From DASWIG01 sp965371445 (GTDB lineage: Bacteria > Acidobacteriota > Thermoanaerobaculia > Multivoradales > J023), in assembly GCA_965371445.1 (NCBI GenBank), contig CBDUYN010000132.1, forward strand, positions 1 to 29,498: a stretch of 29,498 bases of DNA, in the 5' to 3' direction. The notes beneath the pieces were generated by a model. The model was not told the origin of the DNA, made no database searches, and saw only the letters and a program-made list of their open reading frames with translations. Shown one piece after another: positions 21,428-29,367 of the stretch; position 1 is the stretch's first letter; each line of letters starts with the position of its first letter. The position numbers and the translations under genes are program-made.

Positions 21428-23356
21428 ATGACCCGCAAGCTCCACGAAGACACCCGCTGGACGAGGGAAGACTCCCTCGACCTCTACAGCGTCGAGGCCT
21501 GGGGACGCGGCTTCGTCGGCGTCAACAGCCAGGGACACGTGACGATCGGGCCCCAAAACGGTACCAAGGCCGGCGCACCTGTCGTCGATTTGAAGACCCT
21601 GGTCGACGAAGTCGTCGAGCGCGGCATCGACCTGCCGCTTCTGATCCGCTTCTCCGACCTGTTGAGATCGCGCCTCGAGGAGATCCACGGCGCGTTCGCG
21701 AGCGCCATGGAGGAGTACGGCTACGAGGGAGGCTATCGCGGCGTCTACCCGATCAAAGTCAACCAGAACCGCTTCCTGGTCCAGGACCTCGTGACCTACG
21801 GCCGGCCCTTCCACTACGGCCTGGAGGCGGGCTCGAAACCGGAGCTCCTGGCGGTGATGTCGATGCTCTCCGACGAGGAGGCGCTCGTCGTCTGCAACGG
21901 CTACAAGGACGAGGAATACGTCGAGACGGCGCTTCTGGCGTCGCGGATCGGGCCCAAGGTGGTCCTGGTGGCCGAAAAGCCCGCCGAGCTCCGGTTGATC
22001 GCCGAGCTCGCGAAGCGGACCGGCGTCCGGCCCCGGATCGGCCTGCGCGCCCGGCTCGCCACCCGCGGCGCCGGTCACTGGGAGGCCTCGGGGGGAGACC
22101 GCTCGAAGTTCGGCTTCGGTGCCCGCGAGATGGTCGAGGCCGTCCGGTACCTGCGCGAGGAAGGGCTTCTCGGGAGCTTCGAGCTCCTGCACTTCCACCT
22201 CGGCAGCCAGATCTCCTCGATTCGCAACGTCAAGGCCGGGCTGCGCGAGGCCGGCTGGATCTACGTCAACCTGGTGCGCATGGGGGTGCCGCTCGTCTAC
22301 TTCGACGTCGGAGGCGGCCTCGGAGTCGACTACGACGGCACCCAGTCGAACTTCGCCTCGTCGATGAACTACACCCTCCAGGAATACGCCAACGACGTCG
22401 TCTACAGCCTGCTCGAGGTCTGCGACCGCTCGGAAGTGGCGCATCCGATGCTGGTGACCGAAGCCGGCCGGGCCACGGTGGCCCAGCACGCGGTGCTGGT
22501 CTTCGAGGTGCTCGACGTCGGCGAGTTCCAGGTCGGCGAGCTCCCGGAAGAGCCGCCCGAGGACGCGCCGTCGATCCTCTTCGAGATGGTCGAGGCCTAC
22601 CACGAGCTCAACCCCGGCAATGCCCGCGAGACCTACCACGACGCCCTCCATTATCGCGACGAGTGCCTGAGCCTCTTCTATCTCGGACACCTCTCGCTCG
22701 CCGAGCGGGTCCTCGCCGAGGACGTCTTCTGGGCCCTCTGCCGCCGGGTGCGCCAGATGGTGCGGGACATGCCGCGGGTCCCCCAAGAGCTCCAGGGGAT
22801 CGAAAGGGCGCTTGCCGACACCTACTACTGCAACTTCTCGATCTTCCAGTCGCTGCCCGACTCCTGGGCCATCGACCAGCTCTTCCCGGTGCTACCGATC
22901 CACCGCCTGACCGAGCGTCCCACCCAGCGCGGCGTGATCGCCGACATGACCTGCGACTCCGACGGCAAGATCGAGCGCTTCATCGACCGGCGCGAGGTCC
23001 GTCCGGTCCTGGAGCTCCATCCCCTCTCCGACGAGCCCTATTACCTCGGCGTCTTCCTGGTCGGCGCCTACCAGGAGATCCTCGGTGACCTGCACAACCT
23101 CTTTGGCGACACGAACACCGTGCACGTGTCGCTTGGGGACGACGGCGGCTACGAGATCGAGCACGTGGTGTCCGGCGACACGGTGACGCAGGTTCTGGAA
23201 TACGTCGAGTACGAGCGCGGCGACCTCGTGGCGCGGCTACGCTCGGGCGTCGAGAGAGCGATCCGCGCCGGACGGATGAGCCGCGAGCAGGCCAAAGAGA
23301 TCCTGCGCCTCTACGAGGCGGGGCTCGCGGGCTACACCTACCTGGAGCGCAACTAG
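21428..23356 (+). CDS. speA: biosynthetic arginine decarboxylase
   Basis: This 642-residue PLP enzyme converts arginine to agmatine, the first step of the agmatine route to putrescine and other polyamines. The PLP lysine is Lys110 in YPIKVNQNRF. Further marks are LEAGSKPEL, the HFHLGSQIS block (255-263), YFDVGGGLGVDYDG with its phosphate-binding glycines, and the C-terminal MTCDSDGKIERF, which supplies the active-site Cys and Asp. The length matches the SpeA family. The ribosome site before the ATG is weak. The gene is divergent from the DHS-like gene with 89 bp between them, so a shared regulatory region is likely. No agmatinase, agmatine deiminase or carbamoylputrescine amidase is in the window. 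Confidence 0.96.
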   Translation: MTRKLHEDTRWTREDSLDLYSVEAWGRGFVGVNSQGHVTIGPQNGTKAGAPVVDLKTLVDEVVERGIDLPLLIRFSDLLRSRLEEIHGAFASAMEEYGYEGGYRGVYPIKVNQNRFLVQDLVTYGRPFHYGLEAGSKPELLAVMSMLSDEEALVVCNGYKDEEYVETALLASRIGPKVVLVAEKPAELRLIAELAKRTGVRPRIGLRARLATRGAGHWEASGGDRSKFGFGAREMVEAVRYLREEGLLGSFELLHFHLGSQISSIRNVKAGLREAGWIYVNLVRMGVPLVYFDVGGGLGVDYDGTQSNFASSMNYTLQEYANDVVYSLLEVCDRSEVAHPMLVTEAGRATVAQHAVLVFEVLDVGEFQVGELPEEPPEDAPSILFEMVEAYHELNPGNARETYHDALHYRDECLSLFYLGHLSLAERVLAEDVFWALCRRVRQMVRDMPRVPQELQGIERALADTYYCNFSIFQSLPDSWAIDQLFPVLPIHRLTERPTQRGVIADMTCDSDGKIERFIDRREVRPVLELHPLSDEPYYLGVFLVGAYQEILGDLHNLFGDTNTVHVSLGDDGGYEIEHVVSGDTVTQVLEYVEYERGDLVARLRSGVERAIRAGRMSREQAKEILRLYEAGLAGYTYLERN

Positions 23357-23370
23357 GGTCGGGCCACGCC

Positions 23371-23389
23371 CGGAGCGCCGGAGGCTCCG
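23371..23389. terminator. stem-loop between convergent speA and crp-like genes
   Basis: CGGAGC and GCTCCG flank a 7-nt loop in the 68-bp gap between the two stop codons. It could end transcripts from both sides. No T-tract follows on either strand, so this is a weak call. Confidence 0.3.
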
Positions 23390-23424
23390 CATGTCGACGT
23401 CGTCGTTGGTCATCGTGAAATCGC

Positions 23425-24120
23425 CTACAGGCAGCGTTGGGCGAGGGCGTCGCGGTCGTGGACCACGATGTGGTGGTTGCGGCCGACCGAGATGTACTCG
23501 TGCTGTTTCAAGAAGACGACCGAATGGTTGACGCGCTCGCGGGACGCCCCGACGAGCCCGGCGAGGTCGCTCTGGGTCAGGCGCAGCGGGATCGAGACCC
23601 TGCCGTCGCCGAGCGGCTTGCCGTAGCGCTCGGCAAAGGCCAGGACCTGACGCGCCACCCGTCCCGTGACGTCGAGCGTCGAGAGCGCCAGGACCTGCTC
23701 GTTGGCGAGGCGCAAGCGGCCCGAGAGCACCCGGACGAGGTTGTTGGTGAGCGCCGGCATGCTCCCCAGGCAATCCTGGAAGCTTCGCTTGTCCATCCAC
23801 AGGAACGTCGACTTCTCCATCGTGATGACGCTCGCCGAGTGCCCGGCGCTGTCGACGAGGCTCATCTCGCCCACCGTGTCGCCGCTGCCCAGGAGCGCCA
23901 GGATCACCTCGGTGCCGTCGGCCCTGTCGACGTAGATCTTGACCGTCCCTTCGAGCACGATGTAGATCGCCTCGCCAGGCTGCTCGACGGTCAGGATCGA
24001 CGCCCCCGAAGGAAAGCGCTTCTTGTGCAGGAGGCCGTTCATGCGCTCCAGGTCTTCGAGCGGCAGGCCCTGGAAGAGGAAGATGTCTTCGAGGATCTTG
24101 GGGTCTTCAACAGCGCTCAT
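23425..24120 (-). CDS. Crp/Fnr-family transcriptional regulator
   Basis: This 231-residue regulator has a cyclic-nucleotide-binding fold (about 12-130) and a C-terminal helix-turn-helix (about 165-215, LTQSDLAGLVGASRERVNHS). It has no cysteine cluster for an Fnr-type iron-sulfur centre. In the ligand pocket GEMSLVDSAGHSASV aligns with the CRP segment that carries the phosphate-binding Arg, but His94 stands in its place, so cAMP binding is uncertain. The ribosome site is AGGAGG, 8 nt before the ATG. It lies 37 bp downstream of the DUF1116 gene and may be co-transcribed or have its own promoter in a 14-bp tandem repeat there. The target genes are unknown. Confidence 0.9.
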   Translation of the reverse strand: MSAVEDPKILEDIFLFQGLPLEDLERMNGLLHKKRFPSGASILTVEQPGEAIYIVLEGTVKIYVDRADGTEVILALLGSGDTVGEMSLVDSAGHSASVITMEKSTFLWMDKRSFQDCLGSMPALTNNLVRVLSGRLRLANEQVLALSTLDVTGRVARQVLAFAERYGKPLGDGRVSIPLRLTQSDLAGLVGASRERVNHSVVFLKQHEYISVGRNHHIVVHDRDALAQRCL

Positions 24121-24141
24121 CTCGTGTCCTCCTGCACGTCA

Positions 24142-24169
24142 GATCATATACCGTAGATCATAGACCGTA
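24142..24169. repeat. tandem 14-bp direct repeat at the DUF1116 stop and crp upstream region
   Basis: GATCATATACCGTA (24142-24155) and GATCATAGACCGTA (24156-24169) differ at one base. One copy carries the stop codon and last codons of the DUF1116 gene. On the minus strand the other gives a TATATGAT that resembles a -10 box, 22-35 nt before the crp-like ATG. It may be a promoter created by duplication or a tandem operator. Confidence 0.6.
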
Positions 24170-25396
24170 ACGGTCGGCGTAGGCCAGGACCGCCTGCTCG
24201 AAGACCTCCGCCGGCGGCCTGACGAGGCCGGCCCCGACCTGGCCGACGCCGGCCTCGCGATGGGCGATCCCCGTGTTGACCATGGGGGTCTCTCCCAGCT
24301 CCACGACCTTGCGGATGTCGATCCCGGTCGGCGAGCCCCGGAAGTCGAGGGGCGGGATCGTGAAGTAGGTGTGCTCGGCGAGCGTGATCTCGTACATCCT
24401 AAGCGTCGTCGTCAAGGCGTCCTTGGGGGTGCCGGAGACGAAGCTCACGATCGCCGGCGCCGCCGCCATGGCAAAGCCGCCGATGCCGATGGTTTCGGTG
24501 ATCGTCGAGTCGCCGATGTCGGGGTTGGCGTCGGCGGCGGAGAAGCCGCTGAAGTAAAGGCCGTCCGGCGTCGAGGCGGGAGCGGTGAACCAGTCCTCGC
24601 CGAGGCCCGAGACGCGGATGCCGAAGTCGGTGCCGTTTCTCGCCATCGTCGTGACCACGCTCGACCCCTCGACACCGTGGGCGGCGTCGGCCATCGCCTT
24701 GGCCGCCGCCATCACCGGGTTCAGGACCGAGAGGGCGTTGTCGCCGAGAAAGGACAAGACACGCTCCGCGCTGGCGGCGCCGCCGGCCGCGATCGCCGGG
24801 GCCAGGAGCTTCAGGTAAAGCAGCGATCCCGCCTTGTTGCGGTTGTGCCCCTCGTCGCCCATGTGGAGCGCCTCGGCGAGAAGCGCCTTCATGTCGATGC
24901 CGCCGATCGCGGCGAGCGCGCCGGCCAGAATCGGCGCCATCTCCTCGTTCATCCAGCGGAGCTTCGCGAGGACGTCCTCGGCGTAGGCGCCGTAGCGCAG
25001 CACCTTGCCGTAGCCCTCGTTCAAGTTCGAGAAGCTACGGTTGCCGTGGGCGTCGTTTTCGACCACGTAGACCGCCATCGACGGCGAGATCACCCCGGCC
25101 ATCGGTCCGACGGCACCGTGATGGTGACAGGGCTCGAGGGAGACCTCGCCGCCTTCGACGAGCGCCGTCGCGCCGGCCTCGTCGTCGGCCAGGCCCTCGA
25201 AGAGGAGCGCTCCGATCACCGCGCCGCGCAGGGGGCCCGACATCCGCTCCCACTCGATCGGCGGCCCCGCGTGGAGCAGGAGGCTGTCACTCATCCCCGG
25301 CACGACGTCGCGGGCCGTGGCGACGGTCCTTAGGACCGGACGCGCTTCCATCATCCGTTCGAGCGCGGTTTTGTTGGCTTGATCGATGTCTACCAT
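24158..25396 (-). CDS. DUF1116 (YlbE-type) protein, oxamate carbamoyltransferase-related subunit
   Basis: This 412-residue protein is of the DUF1116 family (E. coli YlbE is of similar length). Conserved stretches include GPLRGAVIGALLFEGLA, EPCHHHGAVGPMAGVISP (with three histidines at 91-93), NEGYGKVLRYGAY and MGDEGHNRNKAGS. In E. coli, FdrA, YlbE and YlbF are linked to an oxamate carbamoyltransferase that works at the end of allantoin breakdown. The neighbour at 25396-27081 is FdrA-like, which supports a common complex. Its ATG overlaps the FdrA-like stop as TGATG, and a GAGGA site lies just before it. A YlbF-like (DUF2877) gene and a carbamate kinase are not in the window, so the role in oxamate metabolism is inferred only. 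Confidence 0.85.
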   Translation of the reverse strand: MVDIDQANKTALERMMEARPVLRTVATARDVVPGMSDSLLLHAGPPIEWERMSGPLRGAVIGALLFEGLADDEAGATALVEGGEVSLEPCHHHGAVGPMAGVISPSMAVYVVENDAHGNRSFSNLNEGYGKVLRYGAYAEDVLAKLRWMNEEMAPILAGALAAIGGIDMKALLAEALHMGDEGHNRNKAGSLLYLKLLAPAIAAGGAASAERVLSFLGDNALSVLNPVMAAAKAMADAAHGVEGSSVVTTMARNGTDFGIRVSGLGEDWFTAPASTPDGLYFSGFSAADANPDIGDSTITETIGIGGFAMAAAPAIVSFVSGTPKDALTTTLRMYEITLAEHTYFTIPPLDFRGSPTGIDIRKVVELGETPMVNTGIAHREAGVGQVGAGLVRPPAEVFEQAVLAYADRYGL

Positions 25397-27081
25397 CACG
25401 TCCTCATCTTCTTCAGGATCGCCTGGAGCTTCTCGTTGCCGCCGGCCGGCGGCCTCCAGTCTACCTGGACGGCCCGGGCATCCTGTGCCACGAGGCTCTC
25501 GTAAAACGTCTCGACACCGACGTTGATCGCCGCCAAGGGATCGTCGAGGCCGGAGAGGTCGACGGCGGGAGCGGCGTCGACGGCGGGGGAAGCGAGCAGG
25601 CGGTCGACGTGGACCACCGCCGCGTTGAGGTCGCGGAAGACCTCGGCGCCGGCTTCTTCCAGGCGCTCGCACTGGCTCTCGACACCTTGCGGATCTTCGT
25701 CGGTGCCGATGACGACGGCGACGAAGAGCGGACCCTTCTCGGTCTTGACCTCCTCGATCGTCGCCGCGAGCTCGCCGGCGGGATCCGGATGGGCGCCGTC
25801 GCCCAGGACGACGTCAAAGAAGATCACGGCCACTTCCGGATCCGCCACCTCCCGGCGCAGCCGGCGAAGCCGTAGCTCCTGGTCCATCATCGGATGAAGA
25901 CGGCCGACGGTAAAAGCGTCCTCCCCTATGTCGAGGATGGTGTGGCCACGGCTTCTCGCGACGTCGACCAGGCGGGCGACACCCTCGACGGCGACGTTCG
26001 ACGACAGGGGAAAGACCGAGGTCCGCAGTCCTTGCAGGGCCTCTTGAGCCAACGTGCCCCCGGCAAAGAGCCCGCGGAGGAAACGGCGTCCCCGGGCCAC
26101 GAAGTTCTCCACGGTTCCGCTCTCCTCCCAGCCGGTGGAGCCCAGAAGCCCCACCGCAAGGTCTGCGGCTTCCGTGAGGCTCGCCGCGAAGCGCAGGTTG
26201 CCGAGCTTCTTGGCCGGGGGCGGGAAGCCGAGGAAGTCGACCACCACGGGTTTCCCTGTCGAGCGGGCCGCGGCGAGAAGCCGCCGCGCCACTTCCGGCG
26301 CCGGCGGCTTCGAGACGAGGACGATCACCTCGGTCCGGCGGTCGCGGGCGAGCAGGCTCAACCCCTGGCTCGCGGTCACCGCGCCGACCTCCGCGGAGAG
26401 ATCGCGGCCGCCGGTGCCCAGCGCGTGGGAGACCCCGGCACCGCGGGCGTGGATGCGGCTCATGATCGTCTGAAGCCCGGTTCCCGAAGCCCCGAGCAGC
26501 CCGATCGAGCCGCGGCGCACCCGGTTGGCAAATCCGAGGCCGACGCCACCGATGAACGCCGTTCCGCAGTCGGGCCCCATGACGAGGAGCTTCTTCTCCC
26601 GGGCCTCGCGCTTCAAGGCGATCTCGTCGTCGAGCGAGACGTTGTCGCTGTAGAGGAAGACGTGACGTCCGAGCGCCAGGGCCTCGTGCGCCACGTCGGC
26701 GCCGTAGCGTCCCGGGACCGAGATCAGGACCCAGCGGCCGTCCTCCTGCATGCCTGCGGCGGCCCGCAGGGTGCGCGGCCGGTACTCGTCGCCGGCCGAA
26801 GCGCGGCGGCGTACGAGGAGCTCGTCGACTTTCGACAGGGCGTCGTGGACGGCCTCCTCGTCCTCGGCCTTGACCACCACCAGGAGGTCGGCCGCGTCGG
26901 CGCCGGCCGCGTCGTCGGTGAGGAGGCCGGTCGCGTCGAGGAGCGCCAAGTTGGCCTCCGTCGCCATCACGACGCCCGCGTCGAGCACCCCCGGGAGCTT
27001 CGTGAGAGCGCTCTGAAGCTGCATCAAGACGATCGAGTCGTAGTAGGCGCCGGGACGCAACTCGCAACCGATGACGCTCAC
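25396..27081 (-). CDS. fdrA: FdrA-like protein (CoA-ligase-fold, acyl-/carbamoyltransferase-related)
   Basis: This 561-residue protein matches the FdrA family, related to the alpha subunit of succinyl-CoA synthetase. N-terminal residues MSVIGCELRPGAYYDS and LMQLQSAL are typical of the family. The Rossmann and ligase region holds MGPDCGTAFIGGVGLGFAN (168-186), GSIGLLGASGTG and HALGTGGRDLSAEVGA. The C-terminus has FDVVLGDGAHPDPAG and the usual dinucleotide-type fold. The GTG at 27081 overlaps the preceding stop as GTGA and has a GAGGAGG site 7 nt upstream, so the long open frame 5' of it is ignored as a shadow of the amidase remnant. It probably forms a complex with the DUF1116 product downstream. 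Confidence 0.88.
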   Translation of the reverse strand: MSVIGCELRPGAYYDSIVLMQLQSALTKLPGVLDAGVVMATEANLALLDATGLLTDDAAGADAADLLVVVKAEDEEAVHDALSKVDELLVRRRASAGDEYRPRTLRAAAGMQEDGRWVLISVPGRYGADVAHEALALGRHVFLYSDNVSLDDEIALKREAREKKLLVMGPDCGTAFIGGVGLGFANRVRRGSIGLLGASGTGLQTIMSRIHARGAGVSHALGTGGRDLSAEVGAVTASQGLSLLARDRRTEVIVLVSKPPAPEVARRLLAAARSTGKPVVVDFLGFPPPAKKLGNLRFAASLTEAADLAVGLLGSTGWEESGTVENFVARGRRFLRGLFAGGTLAQEALQGLRTSVFPLSSNVAVEGVARLVDVARSRGHTILDIGEDAFTVGRLHPMMDQELRLRRLRREVADPEVAVIFFDVVLGDGAHPDPAGELAATIEEVKTEKGPLFVAVVIGTDEDPQGVESQCERLEEAGAEVFRDLNAAVVHVDRLLASPAVDAAPAVDLSGLDDPLAAINVGVETFYESLVAQDARAVQVDWRPPAGGNEKLQAILKKMRT

Positions 27082-27743
27082 GGCACGACCTCCTCGATCC
27101 CGCCGGCGAGCAGCGCCTCGTCGGCGCCGAAGCGTCCGGCGAGCTGCAGACCCAGGGGGAGGCCGGCTTGGTTCGTCCCGGCCGGCACGTAGACGGTCGG
27201 CAGGCCGCTCGGGGTCCAGGGCAGGCTCATCACCGGGCTGCCGGTCGACTCCAGGCCCGCGGGGGCGGCGCCCGGGGCGGAGGGGGAGATCCAGAGGTCC
27301 AGTCGGTGCTCGTCCATCAGGGTCATGAGCTCGTCGCGCGGCTTCTCGCGGCCGGCGGTGGCTTTTTGGCGTTCGTCGTCGATCTCCGGTCCGCTTCGGA
27401 TCAGCTCGGCCGGCTTCTCCTGGTAGAGCCCGGCATAGCGTGGATACCAGCCGTGCCGGGTGTGCTCCAGGGCGGCCTCGGCGGCCACCGCGAAGTTGTG
27501 GCGACGGCGAACGCCAGCGAAACCGCCCAGGACGGCGACTGACCTCACCTCGTCTCCGGCGTCCTCCGGAGTTTGGCAGATCGCGTGGAAATGCGCCAGA
27601 CCGTTTGGCGTCGCCGCCGTCGAGGTACGGCCGTTGGCCGCGCTGCACGAGGTGTTGCCGTTGACGCAGTTGGTCACCGTCAGCTTGGGGACGAGGGTGC
27701 CGGCCGTCACCGTCGGCAGCGAGCCCCGCCGCCGCCGGGCCAC
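27078..27743 (-). pseudogene. C-terminal remnant of an amidase-signature enzyme
   Basis: From about residue 47 (NGLAHFHA) to the end, this frame reads like the last 170 residues of an amidase: EVRSVAVLGGF, RRRHNFAVAAEAALEH, then LDLWISPSAPGAAP, STGSPVMSLPWTPSGLPTVYV and a GLPLGLQLAGRFG end. The catalytic Ser-Ser-Lys region (about the first 250 residues of a normal ~450-residue amidase) is absent. The first ~45 residues (TVTAGTLVPKLTVTNC and onward) belong to no amidase I know and appear to come from another gene. The join is near 27590-27610. Its stop overlaps the FdrA-like start as GTGA, so the piece may once have been the first gene of that operon. The residue-level match is seen; loss of function is inferred. 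Confidence 0.65.
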
Positions 27744-27744
27744 C

Positions 27745-28020
27745 GCCGCCGGTCACGTTGTTGTCGCCGCCGTAGGAGAGCGCTCGGCGCACGTACCCCA
27801 GGCCGCCGCTCGCCCCGTTGCCCGGGAAGAACCGCGTCAACAGGTCCTGGTCCGAACGGCCGGCACCAGCCAGCACACGGCGGAGCGAGAGGAAGCCCGT
27901 GTTGTCGAAGCAGGATTCGGTCGTCGCCGTCTCGCCCGCGGCCGGCACGTCCTGCTTGGTGAAGGTGCCGAAGCGCCACGTGCGCCAGCAAAACCTGAAG
28001 AGTTGTGGGCCGTGCCAGGA
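27745..28020 (-). pseudogene. fragment of an unidentified exported-type protein
   Basis: On the minus strand the frame from the in-frame stop near 28020 reads FGTFTKQDVPAAGETATTES, then CFDNTGFLSLRRVLAGAG, LTRFFPGNGASGGLGYVRRA and a GGDNNVTGGG end. It is protein-like with plausible codon use, but has no start codon before a GTG at about 27948. It loses its frame in a run of CGG repeats near 27720-27745. The reading then seems to continue in another frame as TVTAGTLVPKLTVTNC before meeting the amidase remnant. I do not recognise the family. It is best treated as a broken gene with a frameshift or junction. Confidence 0.35.
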
Positions 28021-28065
28021 TCAACGGGTCTCCCAGCCTGTCCTCCATCTGCGCGCCCACGACGA

Positions 28066-28608
28066 TCAGAGAGCCAAATTTCCCAAGTTGCTCACTTTCG
28101 CCGCGTCGAGCGTCAAGCTCCAGAAATAGACGGGCGCAAAGCCGTCGGCCACGAAGCGAAGATCGAGCTGACCTGCAGGTAGGCCACAGAGCGCGTCGGA
28201 CCGGTTCAGCTCGCAGGTCACGGTACCTTCAGGCACCTGGACGCCAAGCGGAGAACCGTCATGAAGTGCCTGAGCAAACGTGACTTCAACCTCAGCCGGT
28301 AGGGCACCGCCGGAACCCACGGTCACCGAAACGCGGACACGAGCCAGTGGGAACAGCTTGAAGCTCACCTCCACCGGTTCCTTGGCCAGTTGGATCTGCA
28401 CACTGTCTGCCCAGTAAGCGGCACTCTCGATCCGTGCCAGCCACGGCCGCGAGTCCGGCAGGACGATCTCCGACTCACCCGGCACGGCGAGGGGCATGGA
28501 GATCGGGGCCAGGGCCTCCTCTTCTGTGCCGGAAGGTACCGGCTCAAGAACGAGCCGGGCTTCGCCAAACGCCTCCGAGAGGGCTTGCGAAACCAGATCC
28601 GTACGAAC
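28066..28608 (-). pseudogene. 5'-truncated fragment of a secreted carboxypeptidase-regulatory-like protein
   Basis: The open frame starts just after an in-frame stop at 28611-28609 and ends with TGA at 28068-28066. It reads like the inside of a larger exported beta-sandwich protein: EARLVLEPVPSGTEEEALAP, then FKLFPLARVRVSVTVGSGG, CELNRSDALCGLPAGQLDLRF and VADGFAPVYFWSLTLDAAKV. The only ATG is at 28497, part-way into this pattern, so the true 5' end is missing. The pattern (RFVADGFAPVY, then NLGNLAL) suits the carboxypeptidase-regulatory-like repeats of acidobacterial secreted proteins, and the 3' end probably also stops early. A short gene starting at 28497 (143 residues) cannot be excluded. 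Confidence 0.5.
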
Positions 28609-28611
28609 TCA

Positions 28612-29003
28612 CCGACACCGGACCGGCCCATGCAAGGCCTCCAAGCGCCCAGCAAGAAAGCGCCAGCGTGGCGGGAACTCGCCACGTCATCTTTCGGTTC
28701 ATGCTGCTACGCCGAGGAGAAGGTCAGACCAGAGTGCAGCGGCGGCCCGACATCATGCAGATGTAAGAATCTGTCCAGCAGTTTTCAAAGGTGAGAGCTC
28801 TCTTCTTGCTCATCAGAAACTTCTTTAGCTCTCGATTCTTGATCTCGGTGCTTCGTGGTGATCAGGCGGCGCGAAGATACCCAAACAGCCTCCCGACGCC
28901 AAAAACCGCCATGTAGCACGTCTCGATCCGGTCGCGGTACGGGTGCTGTCTACCTTGTCAACCCTCAATCCGCCGATACCCTGTCATAGACCGTCCAAAG
29001 CCG
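28612..29003. other. AT-richer region without a convincing gene
   Basis: This stretch, especially about 28750-28900, has more A and T than the rest of the window and no convincing coding frame. A short minus-strand reading (RQHPYRDRIETCYMAVFGV, then RLFGYLRAA and a stop) runs from about 28960 to 28865 but has no supported start. It is probably decayed DNA or the remnant of an insertion. I see no intact feature in it. Confidence 0.4.
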
Positions 29004-29004
29004 T

Positions 29005-29248
29005 CTAGCAGCCCGTGGCAAGAGTCTTCGATTCTTCGCGGGCGAAGCCCGCGCGCTGGGAGCGCCGGCGTCCCGCCGGCCGTGGGGGACGAAGTCCCCC
29101 ACGTCTCGGTCTCGTGGGCTTGACCTGGCACCATCGGCCGCCGGCCGCATTCCGCGGGCTTCGCCCGCGGGCCGGCGAGACGCCGGCGCTCCCAGCGCGC
29201 CCCTGCGGGCCGAAGAAAAAAGGCCCGACTATTACCACAGGCTGCTAG
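29005..29248. mobile_element. 244-bp MITE-like palindromic element bounded by CTAG
   Basis: The ends read CTAG-CAGCCCGTGGCAAGAG and its near reverse complement ACCACAGGCTG-CTAG. The outer inverted repeats match at 20 of 23 positions, and CTAG at each end fits a 4-bp target duplication as made by some IS5-type elements. Inside is a 29-nt inner inverted repeat (29052-29080 against 29171-29199, one mismatch). Three small hairpins have perfect stems: CGCGGGC-GAA-GCCCGCG at 29037-29053, GTGGGGGAC-GAA-GTCCCCCAC at 29082-29102, and CCGCGGGC-TTC-GCCCGCGG at 29152-29170. No transposase is encoded. Short ORFs across it are spurious. It would have to be moved by a transposase supplied elsewhere, if it is mobile at all. 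Confidence 0.7.
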
Positions 29249-29367
29249 AGAAGGCATCTGTCGGTATCGTTCCCAGTCCACGCCTCGGCGAGACCGTACC
29301 GCGCGGCGCCCGGCGGCGCTTGCACAGCGGAAGATCTCTTTGCTATCGTGTCGACCAGGAGGACGAA

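Noticed and set aside
25396..27948. 850-residue extended start for the FdrA-like gene
   Set aside because: Residues upstream of the GTG at 27081 are Arg/Gly/Pro-rich and out of frame with the amidase remnant that occupies that DNA. The GTG has a good ribosome site and matches the family start.
27707..28060. Minus-strand ORF of 117 codons reading MEDRLGDPLILARP
   Set aside because: It looks protein-like for about 30 residues, then becomes a shadow of another fragment in a different frame. The evidence is too thin to list it as a gene.
29015..29248. Short ORFs of Arg/Pro/Ala type inside the palindromic element, on both strands
   Set aside because: Such peptides arise from the inverted repeats themselves and have no ribosome sites. 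They are spurious.
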